The notes below the pieces were generated by a model, which searched no databases, had not been told where the DNA came from, and saw only the letters and a list, made by a program, of their open reading frames with translations. A program made the position numbers and the translations under genes. A stretch of 64,000 nt of DNA from Ashinkailepas kermadecensis (lineage: Eukaryota > Arthropoda > Thecostraca > Neolepadidae): assembly GCA_034440615.1 (NCBI GenBank), contig JAOTOM010005102.1, positions 1-64,000 on the forward strand, in the 5' to 3' direction. Shown piece by piece: positions 11,201 through 23,200 of this stretch (positions within the stretch are counted from its first letter, which is position 1; each line of letters begins with the position of its first letter).

Positions 11201-14200
11201 TCCACAGTGTGCGTGCTAATGACCGCGGTGGTGATCATCTTCAGAGCACCCACCTCAGGCAGCAGGCGGCCGGCAGACAGACAGGCAGACACCCAGTCGT
11301 AGGAGAGCAGCCAGGCGCGCGCCGCAACACCCTGGAGAAACTTGAGAGTTCGTCCGGCCTCCAGCCGCTCTCCGGTCCTGTGGCATAAGGGACAGCGTCA
11401 CGACGTCCGGACGTCCAGCCGCTCTCCGGTCCTGTGGCATAAGGGACAGCGTCACGACGTCCGGCCTCCAGCCGCTCTCCGGTCCTGTGGCATAAGGGAC
11501 AGCGTCACGACGTTCGGCCTCCAGCCGCTCTCCGGTCCTGTGGACATAAGGGACAGCGTCCACGCTCTCCGGCCCTGGCACGCCTCCGACGCGCGGCTCT
11601 CCGGTCCTGTGGCATAAGGGACAGCGTCACGACGTCCGGCCTCCAGCCGCTCTCCGGTCCTGTGGCATACGACGGACCGGGCCTGGGAAAGGCAGCGTCA
11701 CGACGTCCGGCGTCCAGCCGCTCTCCGGTCCTGTGGCATAAGGGACAGCGTCACGACGGCCGGCCTCCAGCCGCTCTCCGGTCCTGTGGCATAAGGGACA
11801 GCGTCACGACGTTCGGCCTCCAGCCGCTCTCCGGTCCTGTGGCATAAGGGACAGCGTCACGACGTCCGGACGTCCAGCCGCTCTCCGGTCCTGTGGCATA
11901 AGGGACAGCGTCACGACGTCCGGACGTCCAGCCATTCTCCGGTCCTGCGACAGAGAGGCAATGTCACAAGCACTGCCTCACCATCCGGAGTTTCAGTCCC
12001 GCGGGACGGGTATTGTCGCAAGGGCTCCTACAGTACTCCGATCATGTGGAAGAGACTGCGTCAACACATTTAGCCTCCAACCGCTCTTCCATCCCGGGAC
12101 ACAAGGAAGCCATCATACATGCACAGAACTGTTAGACAGATCCTCTTTCAGATTGGATTGGACATAGTATAGTATGACTGGATTGGACATAGTATAGTAT
12201 GATTGGATTGGACATAGTATAGTATGATTGGATTGGACATAGTAATCGTAACAGTCAACACCAGCATGGCCGTCAACGCCATCACGAGACGAGAGTCCAC
12301 GGGTGGCAGTGTCTGACGATGACGTCACCTGACAATGACGTGGGTGATGTCCGGCTGCCACTGACGCAGGAACCGGCCACCGTGGGCGGCCACCAACGCC
12401 TGGATGGCGTCCTGCTCGCCCCGCTTCAGGCCAGACGCCACCACGATCGGGGGCGGCGGCGGCGGCGGCGGCGGCGGGGCGGCGGGGGGGGGGCGGCGGT
12501 GGTGGCCTGTAGGAGCATACATGGAGACTGTGACCGACGTCATCACTATCGGGGGAGGAGACAGCGGTGGCCTGGATAAATACACAGCGGGACTGGCTGA
12601 CACCACCACTCCCGGGGGCGGAGGTGGTATGGGGGCATACATGGGGCGGACCGACGTCACCACTATCGGGTGGGGGGGGGGCTTCGCAACACAAGGGAAA
12701 ACCAACGGACGCCACCACTATCGGCGGCGCCCGAAAGAACGCAACCAATATAAACAGCTTCAGCTAGCACGCCAGCGACGCCATTACACCTTGCGGACGC
12801 TAGTCGAATCAGATAGACAGCTGGTCGGTCGGAGACCGCCACCACAGCTAGCGGTCCACACGCTAGCACCAAGCACTGCTAGCACCGGCCGAGCCAGGCC
12901 GCCACCGACCAACGCGTCCCAGTCAAGATCACAGAGCGCGCACGGGACGGGTCGCCTACTGACCCGGCCGGCCGGTCTGCGGCCGTCTCGGCTGACCGGC
13001 CTCCACCGAACAGGTCCTCCGACTCTGTGTCGGACACCGCCTTCTCGACACGCTCGGCGTCGTCCGGCGGCTCGACATCGGCAGCCAGGTCCGCACCGGC
13101 CGCCCGGTCGGCGGAGCTCGGCACACAGCTGGTGCTGCCCGCCACCGACGGCGCACGTGGAGAGGCAGGAGTGTTCGTCGGCGGAGTGGCCTTCGCCTGT
13201 CGGCGACGGCAAGGTGTGATGCCGTGCATGGCACATGGCCAACGACTGCACAGCGGCCGAGCGTTTGTTCACACAAGAGTTCCAATCACATACTTTGCTG
13301 GAGGGTTGGCGTTACTCTTCACAAGACGCAGCCGAGCAGACGCAGTGCGCAATGTGCAGAACAGAAATGCAGACTGATCTACAAAGGAGAAACGGGCCGA
13401 TGCGTTCCATTACAAGGCTGGCTTAGTGATTCACCTTCCAAGTCTAGCCTCATGGGCCTATGGCGAGATTTGGCTGGCTTGCCCCTGGACGTGTGCCATC
13501 TTCCCTGCCATCCCATATCCGCCTATCCCTGTCCGCTCACGTTCCTGGCATAGTTTCAATTTGAGTACTGCTGATGGAGGAGGGGAGGGGGTCCTACGTT
13601 CTTTATGCATCCTGTCTGTCTAGACCGGCATCATTTGGGCGTGCCCGTGTGTCGGATCCACCCCATCTAGTCACCACACCATCCGGGTTCCGCCCACTCG
13701 CTGACCTCTACACCGCTGCATGGAGTGTCCGCCACCCGGGTCTGCGGCGCCGTCGTGCCCTGCCGCCGACCCGATCCAGCCTCGTCCGGCGCACAGAAGC
13801 TGGAGTCGTTGAAAAAGCCGGCCGGGATCAGCAGATCCTGGCTGCTCGCGACCTCCTGGCGCTCGTCCGGCCACGCTGGCGACGGCGACGGTAGCGACAC
13901 GCGGCGGCGAGGCGGCGCACCCGGCCGCCGCTGCGGCGTGCTGCCGTCGGCGGCCAGCGCCGAGCCGGCCGGGCGCGGCGGGGTGTCGGCAGGGCTGGCC
14001 GGCACCAGGTCCGAGTCCGCCGCGTGCGGTGTGTCGCCCGCCGCCGAATCGAGCCGCTGGCGGTGCCGGGCGAGGCCGGAGTCCGTGTCGGGAGTGGCCC
14101 TCGGCGGGTTCTTGGGGCTCTGTGGACTCTGGGGGCTCGGCGGGCCCGGCCGGTCGTCGCCCGGAGCGAACAGCGTCTCGGTCCGACCGGCTGCCCGGCC

Positions 14201-17200
14201 GCCGGACGGGCACGGTGTGCCGTCCGTCGGCTCGGCGGCTGCGGCCGAGCGACGCCGCCCGCCAGGCGTCAGCAGCGCCGTGTCCAGCTGCGCGACGCGC
14301 CGGCGCGTCCGCGGCGTCTCCTCGTCGCTGCTGATGACTATCATGTCGTCCTCGTCCTTCTCGTCACCGATGTCAATCACAGGCGCTTCGTGCTCATCCT
14401 CCGGTCTGTCGACGGACGCGTCCATCGCGGCGACAGCGCATCGCATCGGACGCGACTGTCTCGTGGGGGTGGCGGACAGTCTGTCGGGCTCCGACCGGCC
14501 GTCACTGTCCCTCGCAGACTCGGTCGTTTGGCGACGCGTGGGGCCGGAATGACGCGACGTCGGCTCCCACTTATTATCATCATCATCATCGTCGTCGTCG
14601 TCGGAGATGCGCGCCGGTCGGAGGGCCGTGCTGCAATGACCCGGCGTCGGCTCCCGCTTTTCACCATCGTCGCTGTCGTCGTCGGAGATGAGCGCCGGTC
14701 GGCGGCCCGGGCCGCGGACGAGCGGCGAGTCAGCCGACGACGCGTCGCTGGCGCGCTGCGCCGCCTCCCACAGCTGCCCCGTCTCTGCCGGCCCACCCAG
14801 CTCCGAGCAGAGTCCGCCCCGAGGCGCGTCGTCGCACATGCGCCGCCGTTTGGCCGCCGACGAAGACGGCGACGAAGGCGGCGAGGCGTCCGCCTCGAGG
14901 CCGGGGCTGGCGCGCTTCCGCGGCACGGGCGCCAACAGGGCGTCCACCTCCTGCGTGCTGACGTCGCAGATGGCGCGCGGCGGCGGCGACGGCGCCGCCT
15001 CCGCGGCCATGTCGCCGGCCACGCGCTCCCACTGCGTCACCGACATGACGGGCACCTCCTCGCTGTCCGCCGTCGACGGCGTCTCGCTGCCGGCCGGCGC
15101 CGGGTCGCAGCGCATTAGCGCGGTCAGCTCACCGACGGCCGGCGGCGAGCTCTGCGACGGCGGCACCGCCTCAGAGCGGCCGCTCTTGGCCGAGATGGAC
15201 GCCGAGGTGGACGTCGAGATGCCGCAGCCGGTCGCGGCGATGGTCGCGGCGACGGCAGGGTGCGGCGAGACGCCGAGCGCCGCTCCAGAATCGGAGGCAG
15301 GTGCGGCGGCAGCGGCCACCACTGGTCGGCAGGCGGACGGGACGACCGTTGGCGCGGAACGGCCCTCGTGAACGGAGTCGGGGTCGGTGTCAGGGTCGGG
15401 GTTGGGGTCCGGGTTTAGGTTTGAGTCGGGGTTGGGGTCGGTGTCAGAGTCGGGGTTGGGGTCGGGGTTGGGGTCCGGGTTTAGGTTGGAGTCGGGGTTG
15501 GGGTCTGCCGCGGCCCGAGAGGGAGGTCTGGATGACGGTGTGACGACGCTCGGCGCTGCTGCTGTGCAGGTGGCTCTGAAACACCAGCGGACGCACCATA
15601 AGCTCACGCAGCCTCATCCGCTGGGATGAGTGGGCGACACTGGATCGGAACACAAACAGGCTGCACGGAAACTTCCGACATCCAACACAGAAACTCCCAA
15701 GAATTCGGCTCTAAATTCTGGCCACAGCAAGCACATGCTCGCATGAACATAGCTGGTGCAGCGGGAACTCATCCTCGCTTCCCTCTATGCGACCAAGATT
15801 CCAACTCCCCACCGACAGACCTGCCGTCTGTCGGTGGGGGAGGTTGAATGGTGCTGTTCGATAATGATCTGCCCTGTGACTGATTCACTGAAAAGTGCAA
15901 ACTGGGATTCTGATGTCACAGGGTTGAATAAAAATACTCTCCAAATTCGATGACCCAACAATTGTCCTCTTGACATCCAAGATCACAAAGAATAAATCCA
16001 ACCCTGGTTGGGATCCTACCAGACGGGGAGATCTTTCGCGTGGCTACAACACAGGGATAACCGAGACTGCAGTTAATTGAGGATAAACGCATAACTTGCT
16101 CGGGAGCATGGAAATATTCAGTGTGGGGTGCTCCAGGCAGATTAACCAGGGGCAAGTGTGTGGCCCGCGTTGGAAGCACCGGGCCATTCTGGATTTGGGT
16201 TCCGAGAGGACAGGTGGCTACATAAGTGCTTGTTTTGCATTGTGGTCTGACCAGCCGAATGACCTCGACTATTCGCAACACGGCTGCCTGGCCGTGTAGG
16301 TCAGCGGCCGGTCAGGCAGTAGCAGAGTGCAAGCAGAACAAGATCCGGCTACTTTCCTTCTCCGGAGTGCGCATCCAGGATTTCCGCACACGATTTCCGA
16401 TGCCGGCATGGCACGTATCTGATCGACTGCTTCCAGAATGTTGTGCATCCGCATCTTCAGGTTACGATACTTGGCATACGATTGCTTGTAAAAGCACGCT
16501 TTCTACTCGGTCCAAGCGATGTTTATGCAAATGTTTTGGAGCAGTCAATGTGTTGCCCTTGCGCCATGTCACCAACAAGTCAACTCGTGCGGTCATAAAC
16601 ACGCCTAAAACTGATTAAGAGTTCGCGAGTTTCACATTATAACCCACAGAAGTCGGTGGAAAATTTAAATGATCAAATCACAGCCTGCTTTAATGCCAGC
16701 AACTCACCTGGCCTCGCCCGCCCACTGTCTGAACAAGTTGACTTCCGTCAGCAGCTGGATCAGCACAGAGGTCATCCGCCGCTGACCAGTCAAAAGTTGG
16801 CGCAGCAGACGGCTGCTGCCTACCGCGCGTCGCCTCGACGCCGCCCGACATCTACTGGCCGAAACTGGAACTGCCCGATACTCGTCGGTCTGCGCTGGCG
16901 CCCGGGAAACGGCCGAGCGGAGATTCACAACAGACGTGGCAGCGGTCGCGAGTTCGCTCTGGCAACAGGCAGATCGGGACGGGTACATAAATACCGAGAC
17001 GCCAACACTGGTTCGCTCTACCATGCATACATGGCATGCATTTCAAGGCACACGGCGGACGCATAGGTAGCAGGTGGAGGAGAGATTCAAGAGGCGCCTG
17101 AAGATTGGTTGGTTATTGGAGTTTAGGGGCGCATCGACTCCGTCGGTCATGCAGCGCTCGATACCGGAATAAAACTGTGTTCCGCTACACTAATATTTCG

Positions 17201-20200
17201 AAAGGAACGACGTCGAACCTTGTGTCTAGTTCTCCAAGTTGTCTTGTAAGACTTGCCTGCCTACCATCAATATCAACTGCAGAGCATTTTAACAATTCAA
17301 TAGTTAGTTTTCCGAGTCCAATGGAAATACCAGAGTAATAAATCCGTGTTGTATCTCACCTTGTGTGCGGCGGTAGAGGCGGCCGGAGGACTGGCGCGCG
17401 AGAGGCGGGTCGCACCTCTTGCACCGATCCGGGATCGGCCTGCTGCCACTGCTGAGGCGCTAGCCGTCACGAATTCTTCCGAGTTGACTTCGCCGCGGAG
17501 GTCAGACTGACGCCGCGTTGGCGGGACGGAAACCACCGCAGGAGAGCCTTCACCAGCCGAGCCGACGGCACCACCGTCGGCAGATGCGCTCCCGGCCGCG
17601 CGCTCCGCAACACGAGTCGACAGCGGCGCCTCGCTGGCCGGTATCAGCGACTCGCTCGCGGGCGCCTCGCCGGCCGGAGACGCCGCGGTGCTCGCCGCCG
17701 ACCGGTGAAGGGCGCGCGGGGACGACCCGGCGCCGCCCAGTCGTCCCGCGCCGCTCTCTGGCGTCGTGGTCGCCTCAGACGGCGGGCGCTGGTCAGTGAC
17801 GGCCGCCTGCGGACCTGCCCCGCCACTGTCCGCCGCCTGGGGTACAGACTCCGGCAGCTGCGTCTCCGGTAGTGGCGTCTCAGGAACTGCGGCCACGTCG
17901 CCAGCACCGCGCGGCGCCAGCCTCGCCTCGGGCGCCGCGTCTGTCTCCGGCGCTAGCACGCCGCACTCCAGTTGGTGCAGCACGCGCCGCAGCTGCCGCA
18001 GGCGGCGGCCGCTCTCCTCGCAGTCGCTCGCGCGGAAGCCGCTGGGCCGCGGCTCGGCCTCGTCGGCGCTCGACCCGCAGTCGTCTATCCGCCGGCCGGG
18101 CGTGACGTCGCCGGTCGCCACGCGTGTGACGTCAGCCGGGCGTGTGACGTCAGTGCGCAGCTGCTTGACGGGCGTGCGGCGGCCGCCGTGCACCGTCAGC
18201 GGGCCCTTGACGCCGAACGAGGTGCTGAGGCGTGGCAACCGCGACCAGCCGGGCGAGCGACGCGTGCGGTCGGAAGGCCGGAGGCCGTCGTCAGCCAGCG
18301 GGGGGCCGCCGTCAGCTAGCGGGGGGCCGCCGTCAGCTAGCGGGGGGCCGCCGTCAGCCAACGGGGGGCCGCCGTCAGCCAGCGGGGGGCCGCCGTCAGC
18401 TGGCGGAGGACGGGCATCGGGCGGCGCCAGACCGGCAGCCGCCAGCTGCCGCGGACTCAGCTGAGACTCCTGGGAGGCGGCATCACGCTGCTGCTCGTCA
18501 GGACGCAGCTCGGGCGACAGCTGGCGACCCGACGGTACCGACTCGCGTCGACCAACCGTGACCCGCTCGAAGACACGTTTCACCGCGGTCTGCCGCTGTT
18601 CCGACAAAGCCGCGACCTCTGTCGGATCGTCCGCGTCTTTCGCACACTCCTGGTCCGGAGGGCGTTCAGCTTCCTGGCACGCCACCCACTCAGTTCCGTC
18701 GACTTGGTCGACACCAATGTCGCGCGTTTCGTCGTCGGAGCGCGCGAACTCCTTCACCTCCACCGATTCGCTGAACGTCACCGACCTCGGCGTGACCGCG
18801 TCGACTGCTTGCGCCGCCGCCAGATGGCAGCTGGTCTCGCGCGTCATGGCGCCGCCGGGAGTGCGGGGCGCCGGCGGCGGCCCAGCCGTGTCGTCGAACA
18901 GCTGGTTAATGGCGCGCACCTCCTGGCTGGCCGGGCCGAGCGACGCGCGCGCCAGCAGCAGCTTGGGCGTGGCTGGCGGCGGTGCCGGAGACGGTGCCGG
19001 CCTGGCGCGCGCCGCCGGCGGCTTGGCGCGCTGGGCGCGCTTCTGAGCCGGCGGCTCGAAGTCGGAGTCGGCGACGCTGTCCTGGCTGAGCATCGCCTCC
19101 TCGGGCGAGAACAGGCCGGTGGCGTGGTCGGCCACCTTCCGGGTGGCCACGCGGGCGGCGCGTCGGCACGGCGCCCGCCGCCGGTTCGCCGGCGTCCCGG
19201 CCGCGATCGCGTCAAACCCGACCGTCCGCTCCGCCGCTCCTCCCGCCGCCTTCGTAACCGCCAGCTTCTTGGCGGCCGTCTTCTTGGCGGTCTTGGCGGC
19301 ACGCCGCTTCTTCTTAGGCGGCGTGCGCTGGCTGCTGATGAACTGGTACGGGTCCTCCTCGCCGACGAGCGCCGACGACTCCGTCAGAGTGTGCGTCGGC
19401 GCCGACGGCGTGTCCTGGTCGGACGACGAGCGGCACTTGAAGATGCGCTTGCTGGCGGTCGGCGGCTGCGACGCGGCGCTGTCGCGCCCCTTGCCGGCCC
19501 TCTCCGACTCGGCGTCGGTCACACTCTCCTCCACCCGCCTGCGGCCGTCGCCGCGCGCCGGCTCGCACTGGTTCTCCTTGTCGGCCTCGTCGTGCGGCTC
19601 GTCGAGCGACAGGACGCCCAGCCGGGCGCGCTCGTCGTGCAGGCGGAGCGTCAGCCGGTCGCCGCCCGTCCGGATGGCGCGGTCCACGTGCGCCACGCCC
19701 GGGCTCTCCGTGTCGGTGATGCCGAAGCCGGCGGCGGTGGCGCCGCCCAGCCATCGCTGGATGCGCGTGCCGCCGCTCACGCGGTGGCAGTCGTGCGGCA
19801 GCGGCGGCGGCGGCGGCACCGCCGCCTCGCCCACCCGCTCGCCCTCGAACTCGAGCCGCTGGCTGACGGAGAGCATCTCCACCGAGTCGTCAACCGTCGA
19901 GCGGGTGTATACGTGCCGCGGCGGCGCCCGTCGGCCGGCACGCACTGTCCGAACACGGCACGGCACGTCACGACACGGCAGAGCATCGGCGCAAAACACA
20001 ATCAGAGTGGTGGTGGTGGTGGATATTGGTTTTACGACACGTCAACCGTTGAATCATGTGGCGTCGCCAATCTCTCACGCCGTGATCGATCACGCCTCTC
20101 TCTCACGCATTGGTCGCGGGCGAAGAGTAGCGACAGGTAAGACTCGAACCCACAATCTTTCGATTGTGAGACGGGCAACTTACCCTTAGACTACCTTTCG

Positions 20201-23200
20201 CCACAATCAGGGTTTTTGGTGGGGTATATAAAGAGAGTTCAAAGCCCAGCCAAAAAGTGATGTTTATGTGTAACTGCAAAGAGATGGAAAGTTAAAATTA
20301 ATCCACGTCATGCGGGGAGGAGGCATGGCACATTCTGCCACCGGCGAACATTCGCGGCGGGATAAAAGACGGCGTGCCATAGCGCTGCGAAATCTGGAGT
20401 ACCTGTTTCGACATCCCATCAGTCATCAATCAATATTCAACTTCCAACAGACAGCTATATGTTCATAAATAAAGATACCAACGTTAATTTTCCAGATTGC
20501 TTCAGGTCGATGGACACAAACCCGCAATCGAGTTTTAAAACAACATTTAATCGCATTTATTTAGTGAAATTGCCTGTTAGCATTATAATGGAAAACTACG
20601 ACGAAAAGTGCGCTGCCCTGACAAAGTGGGGGACGAGTGGTCTAGGGGTAAGTTGCTCGTCTCCCAATCGAAAGATTGTGGGTTCGAGTCTCACCTGTCG
20701 CTACTCTTCGCCCACGACCAATCGGCGTGAGATTGGCGACGCTACATGACTCAACGGTCGACGTGTCGTAAAACCAATAACCAACCAATAACCAACCAGC
20801 CCTGACAAAGTGAGGTTAACTACTGCGTGTCTGGTTGTGGTTTGCACATGTCTAAACATTTTTGCTTGGCTGCAAATTCTGAAACATCGAAGCATTTGAG
20901 GAACAGGTAATTTCTTCTTTGTTTGGCTTCTGGAAAGATGCACCAAGAACAGTTATCAGGTTTGGAAACCCCCACAAATGACACTCAACTAAACAACTCT
21001 GTATTTGAGGTCCAGATCATAGCATTGGGTCTAGGATCTATGTTATGGACCAGAGATAAAAATGCTTCAAGTGTTTCTTGCTAAGCTCCCCGAGAGCTTT
21101 CCAGTAATATTTTTCTTCTCTAACCTCAATCTTCTTCGAATTAGCCAAGGGGCAGAGGGGGACCTGCCCACCTGCAGCGGGTGCGTTCAGCCACATACCC
21201 TAGCAGGGTGGGATTAACTGCCCACCTGCAGCGGGGTGCGTTCAGCCACATACCCTAGCAGGGTGGGATTAACTGCCCACCTGCAGCGGGGTGCGTTCAG
21301 CCACATACACTAGCAGGGTGGGATTAACTGCCCACCTGCAGCGGGGTGCGTTCAGCCACATACCCTAGCAGGGCGGGGTTAATCCCCTCAGCGGTGCGTT
21401 CAGCCACATACCTAGCAGGGTATTAACTGCCCACCTCAGCGGGTGCGTTCCCACTCCCTAGAGGGGGGTTAACTGCCCACCTACAGCGGGGTGCGTTCAG
21501 CCATACCCTAGCAGGGTTAACTGCCCACCTGCAGCGGGGTGCGTTCAGCCACATACCTGAGGTGGGATTACTGCCCACCTGCAGCGGGGTGCGTTCAGCC
21601 ACATACCCTAGCAGGGTGGGATTAACTGCCCACCTGCAGCGGGGTGCGTTCAGCCACATACCCTAGCAGGGCGGGGTTAACTCCCACCTCGGGTAGCACC
21701 GGTTATCACCTGCGCGGGTGCGTTCAGCCACATACCTAGCAGGGGGGATTAACTGCCCACCTGCAGCGGTGCGTTCAGCCACATACCCTAGCAGGGTGGG
21801 ATTAACTCCCCTAGCGGGGTGCGTTCAGCCATCCCGGTCCAACTAGCAGGGTGGGGTTAACTGCCCACCTGGCGGGGTGCTTCCCACATACCCTAGCAGG
21901 GTGGGATTAACTGCCCACCTGCAGCGGGGTGCGTTCAGCCACATACCCAGCAGGGCGGGGTTAATGCACCTGCAGCGGGGTGCGTTCAGCCACATACCTA
22001 GCAGGGGGGGTTAACTGCCCACCTGCAGCGGGGTGCGTTCAGCCACATACCCTAGCAGGGTGGGATTAACTGCCCACCTGCAGCGGGGTGCGTTCAGCCA
22101 CATAGCACTCCTCGGGGTTACTGCCCACCTGCAGCGGGGTGCGTTCAGCCACATACCCCAGCAGGGCGGGTTAACTGCCCACCTGCGCGGGGTGCTTGGA
22201 TACCTAGCAGGACGGGGTTAACTGCTACTTCCTGCGATAGTTTTAAAACAAACGAGCACAGCAGGATGTCGAAATCGCCATGGAAATACTGGTGTTTAAA
22301 ATACTTCGGTCCCTAAAACCCAGTTTTTAGACAAAAGCATACATATAACTATTTTGCGTGTTTTGAGAGGCACCTAATTTGGGAATACCGATATCAACGA
22401 CGACGATGCAAATGCCTATGCTACAAACTGGCATTGTGTAACATAGCACGTCATAGGTAATCCCTTCGCCAGGAATTGCACTGCGGGATGTTCGTTATCA
22501 CGATCCCGGATCCGTTACGATGAGCATAAGCATACACGTAAGTAGTACACGGGAAACTGTTAGAAACGAGGCATGAAGACTTCACAAGCACGCACCAAGA
22601 AGCGCGATGTCGATACTTCTTTGGGAAGGATGTCGAATCAGTATTCAGTAAGTGGTATATTCCACCATATTTCAGGAATAATGTATCACTGACCTACTAA
22701 CAGCTACTGCATGATTAACTTGTTTCGAATATGCTACTAATTCATAGCAAAAATCCACAGTGAATGAGGAGTGAGCTTTGTAAAAAATGACTTCACTATT
22801 AGGACAATATTATTCCCATATGACCACAAAGCAGTCCGCCCTCCTCACAAGCAGTCAATGTGATAAAATTAGCAATTGCACGCATACAGGCGTACCATGG
22901 GCGACACACCATCCTAGTGAAAAATATCACAGAACCATATATAGTGGCGTAGCATGTATGCTAAGCATGTTACACAAACGTAGCACGCAAGCTAAGAAAT
23001 AAAACTTGCGGCTCGCCTCCAGCAGCTCCACTGTTTAGCAACAGGTCCGAATTCGGGCATGGTGCAAAACGACACTGAACCCATAAGTTGTACGTTCGAA
23101 GTGATAAATGTTGCTTTTTATCCGAATCTTTGGCCAAATAGCAACTTCACATTCGGGATCGACGGTACATAACATGAAGATTGTGGCCATTTCTGGAAGG

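Noticed and set aside
12946..12966. Exon 8 donor at GG|GTCAGT
   Set aside because: Looks stronger than the chosen site but leaves two bases, whereas exon 9 needs one; kept only as an alternative if a further exon exists.
15444..15653. Alternative frame for the start of BRCA1 exon 7 (RMRLRELMVRPLVFQSHLH)
   Set aside because: It stops at about 15444 within the DPNPD repeats and does not connect to the 600-codon frame that follows.
17644..19302. Additional long frames on both strands opposite BRCA1 exon 5
   Set aside because: GC-rich sequence leaves alternative frames open; they are arginine- or alanine-rich without motifs and have no splice support.
20629..20720. Functional tRNA gene
   Set aside because: A and B boxes are present but the cloverleaf is incomplete, and the sequence is the head of a SINE with target duplications and sister copies.
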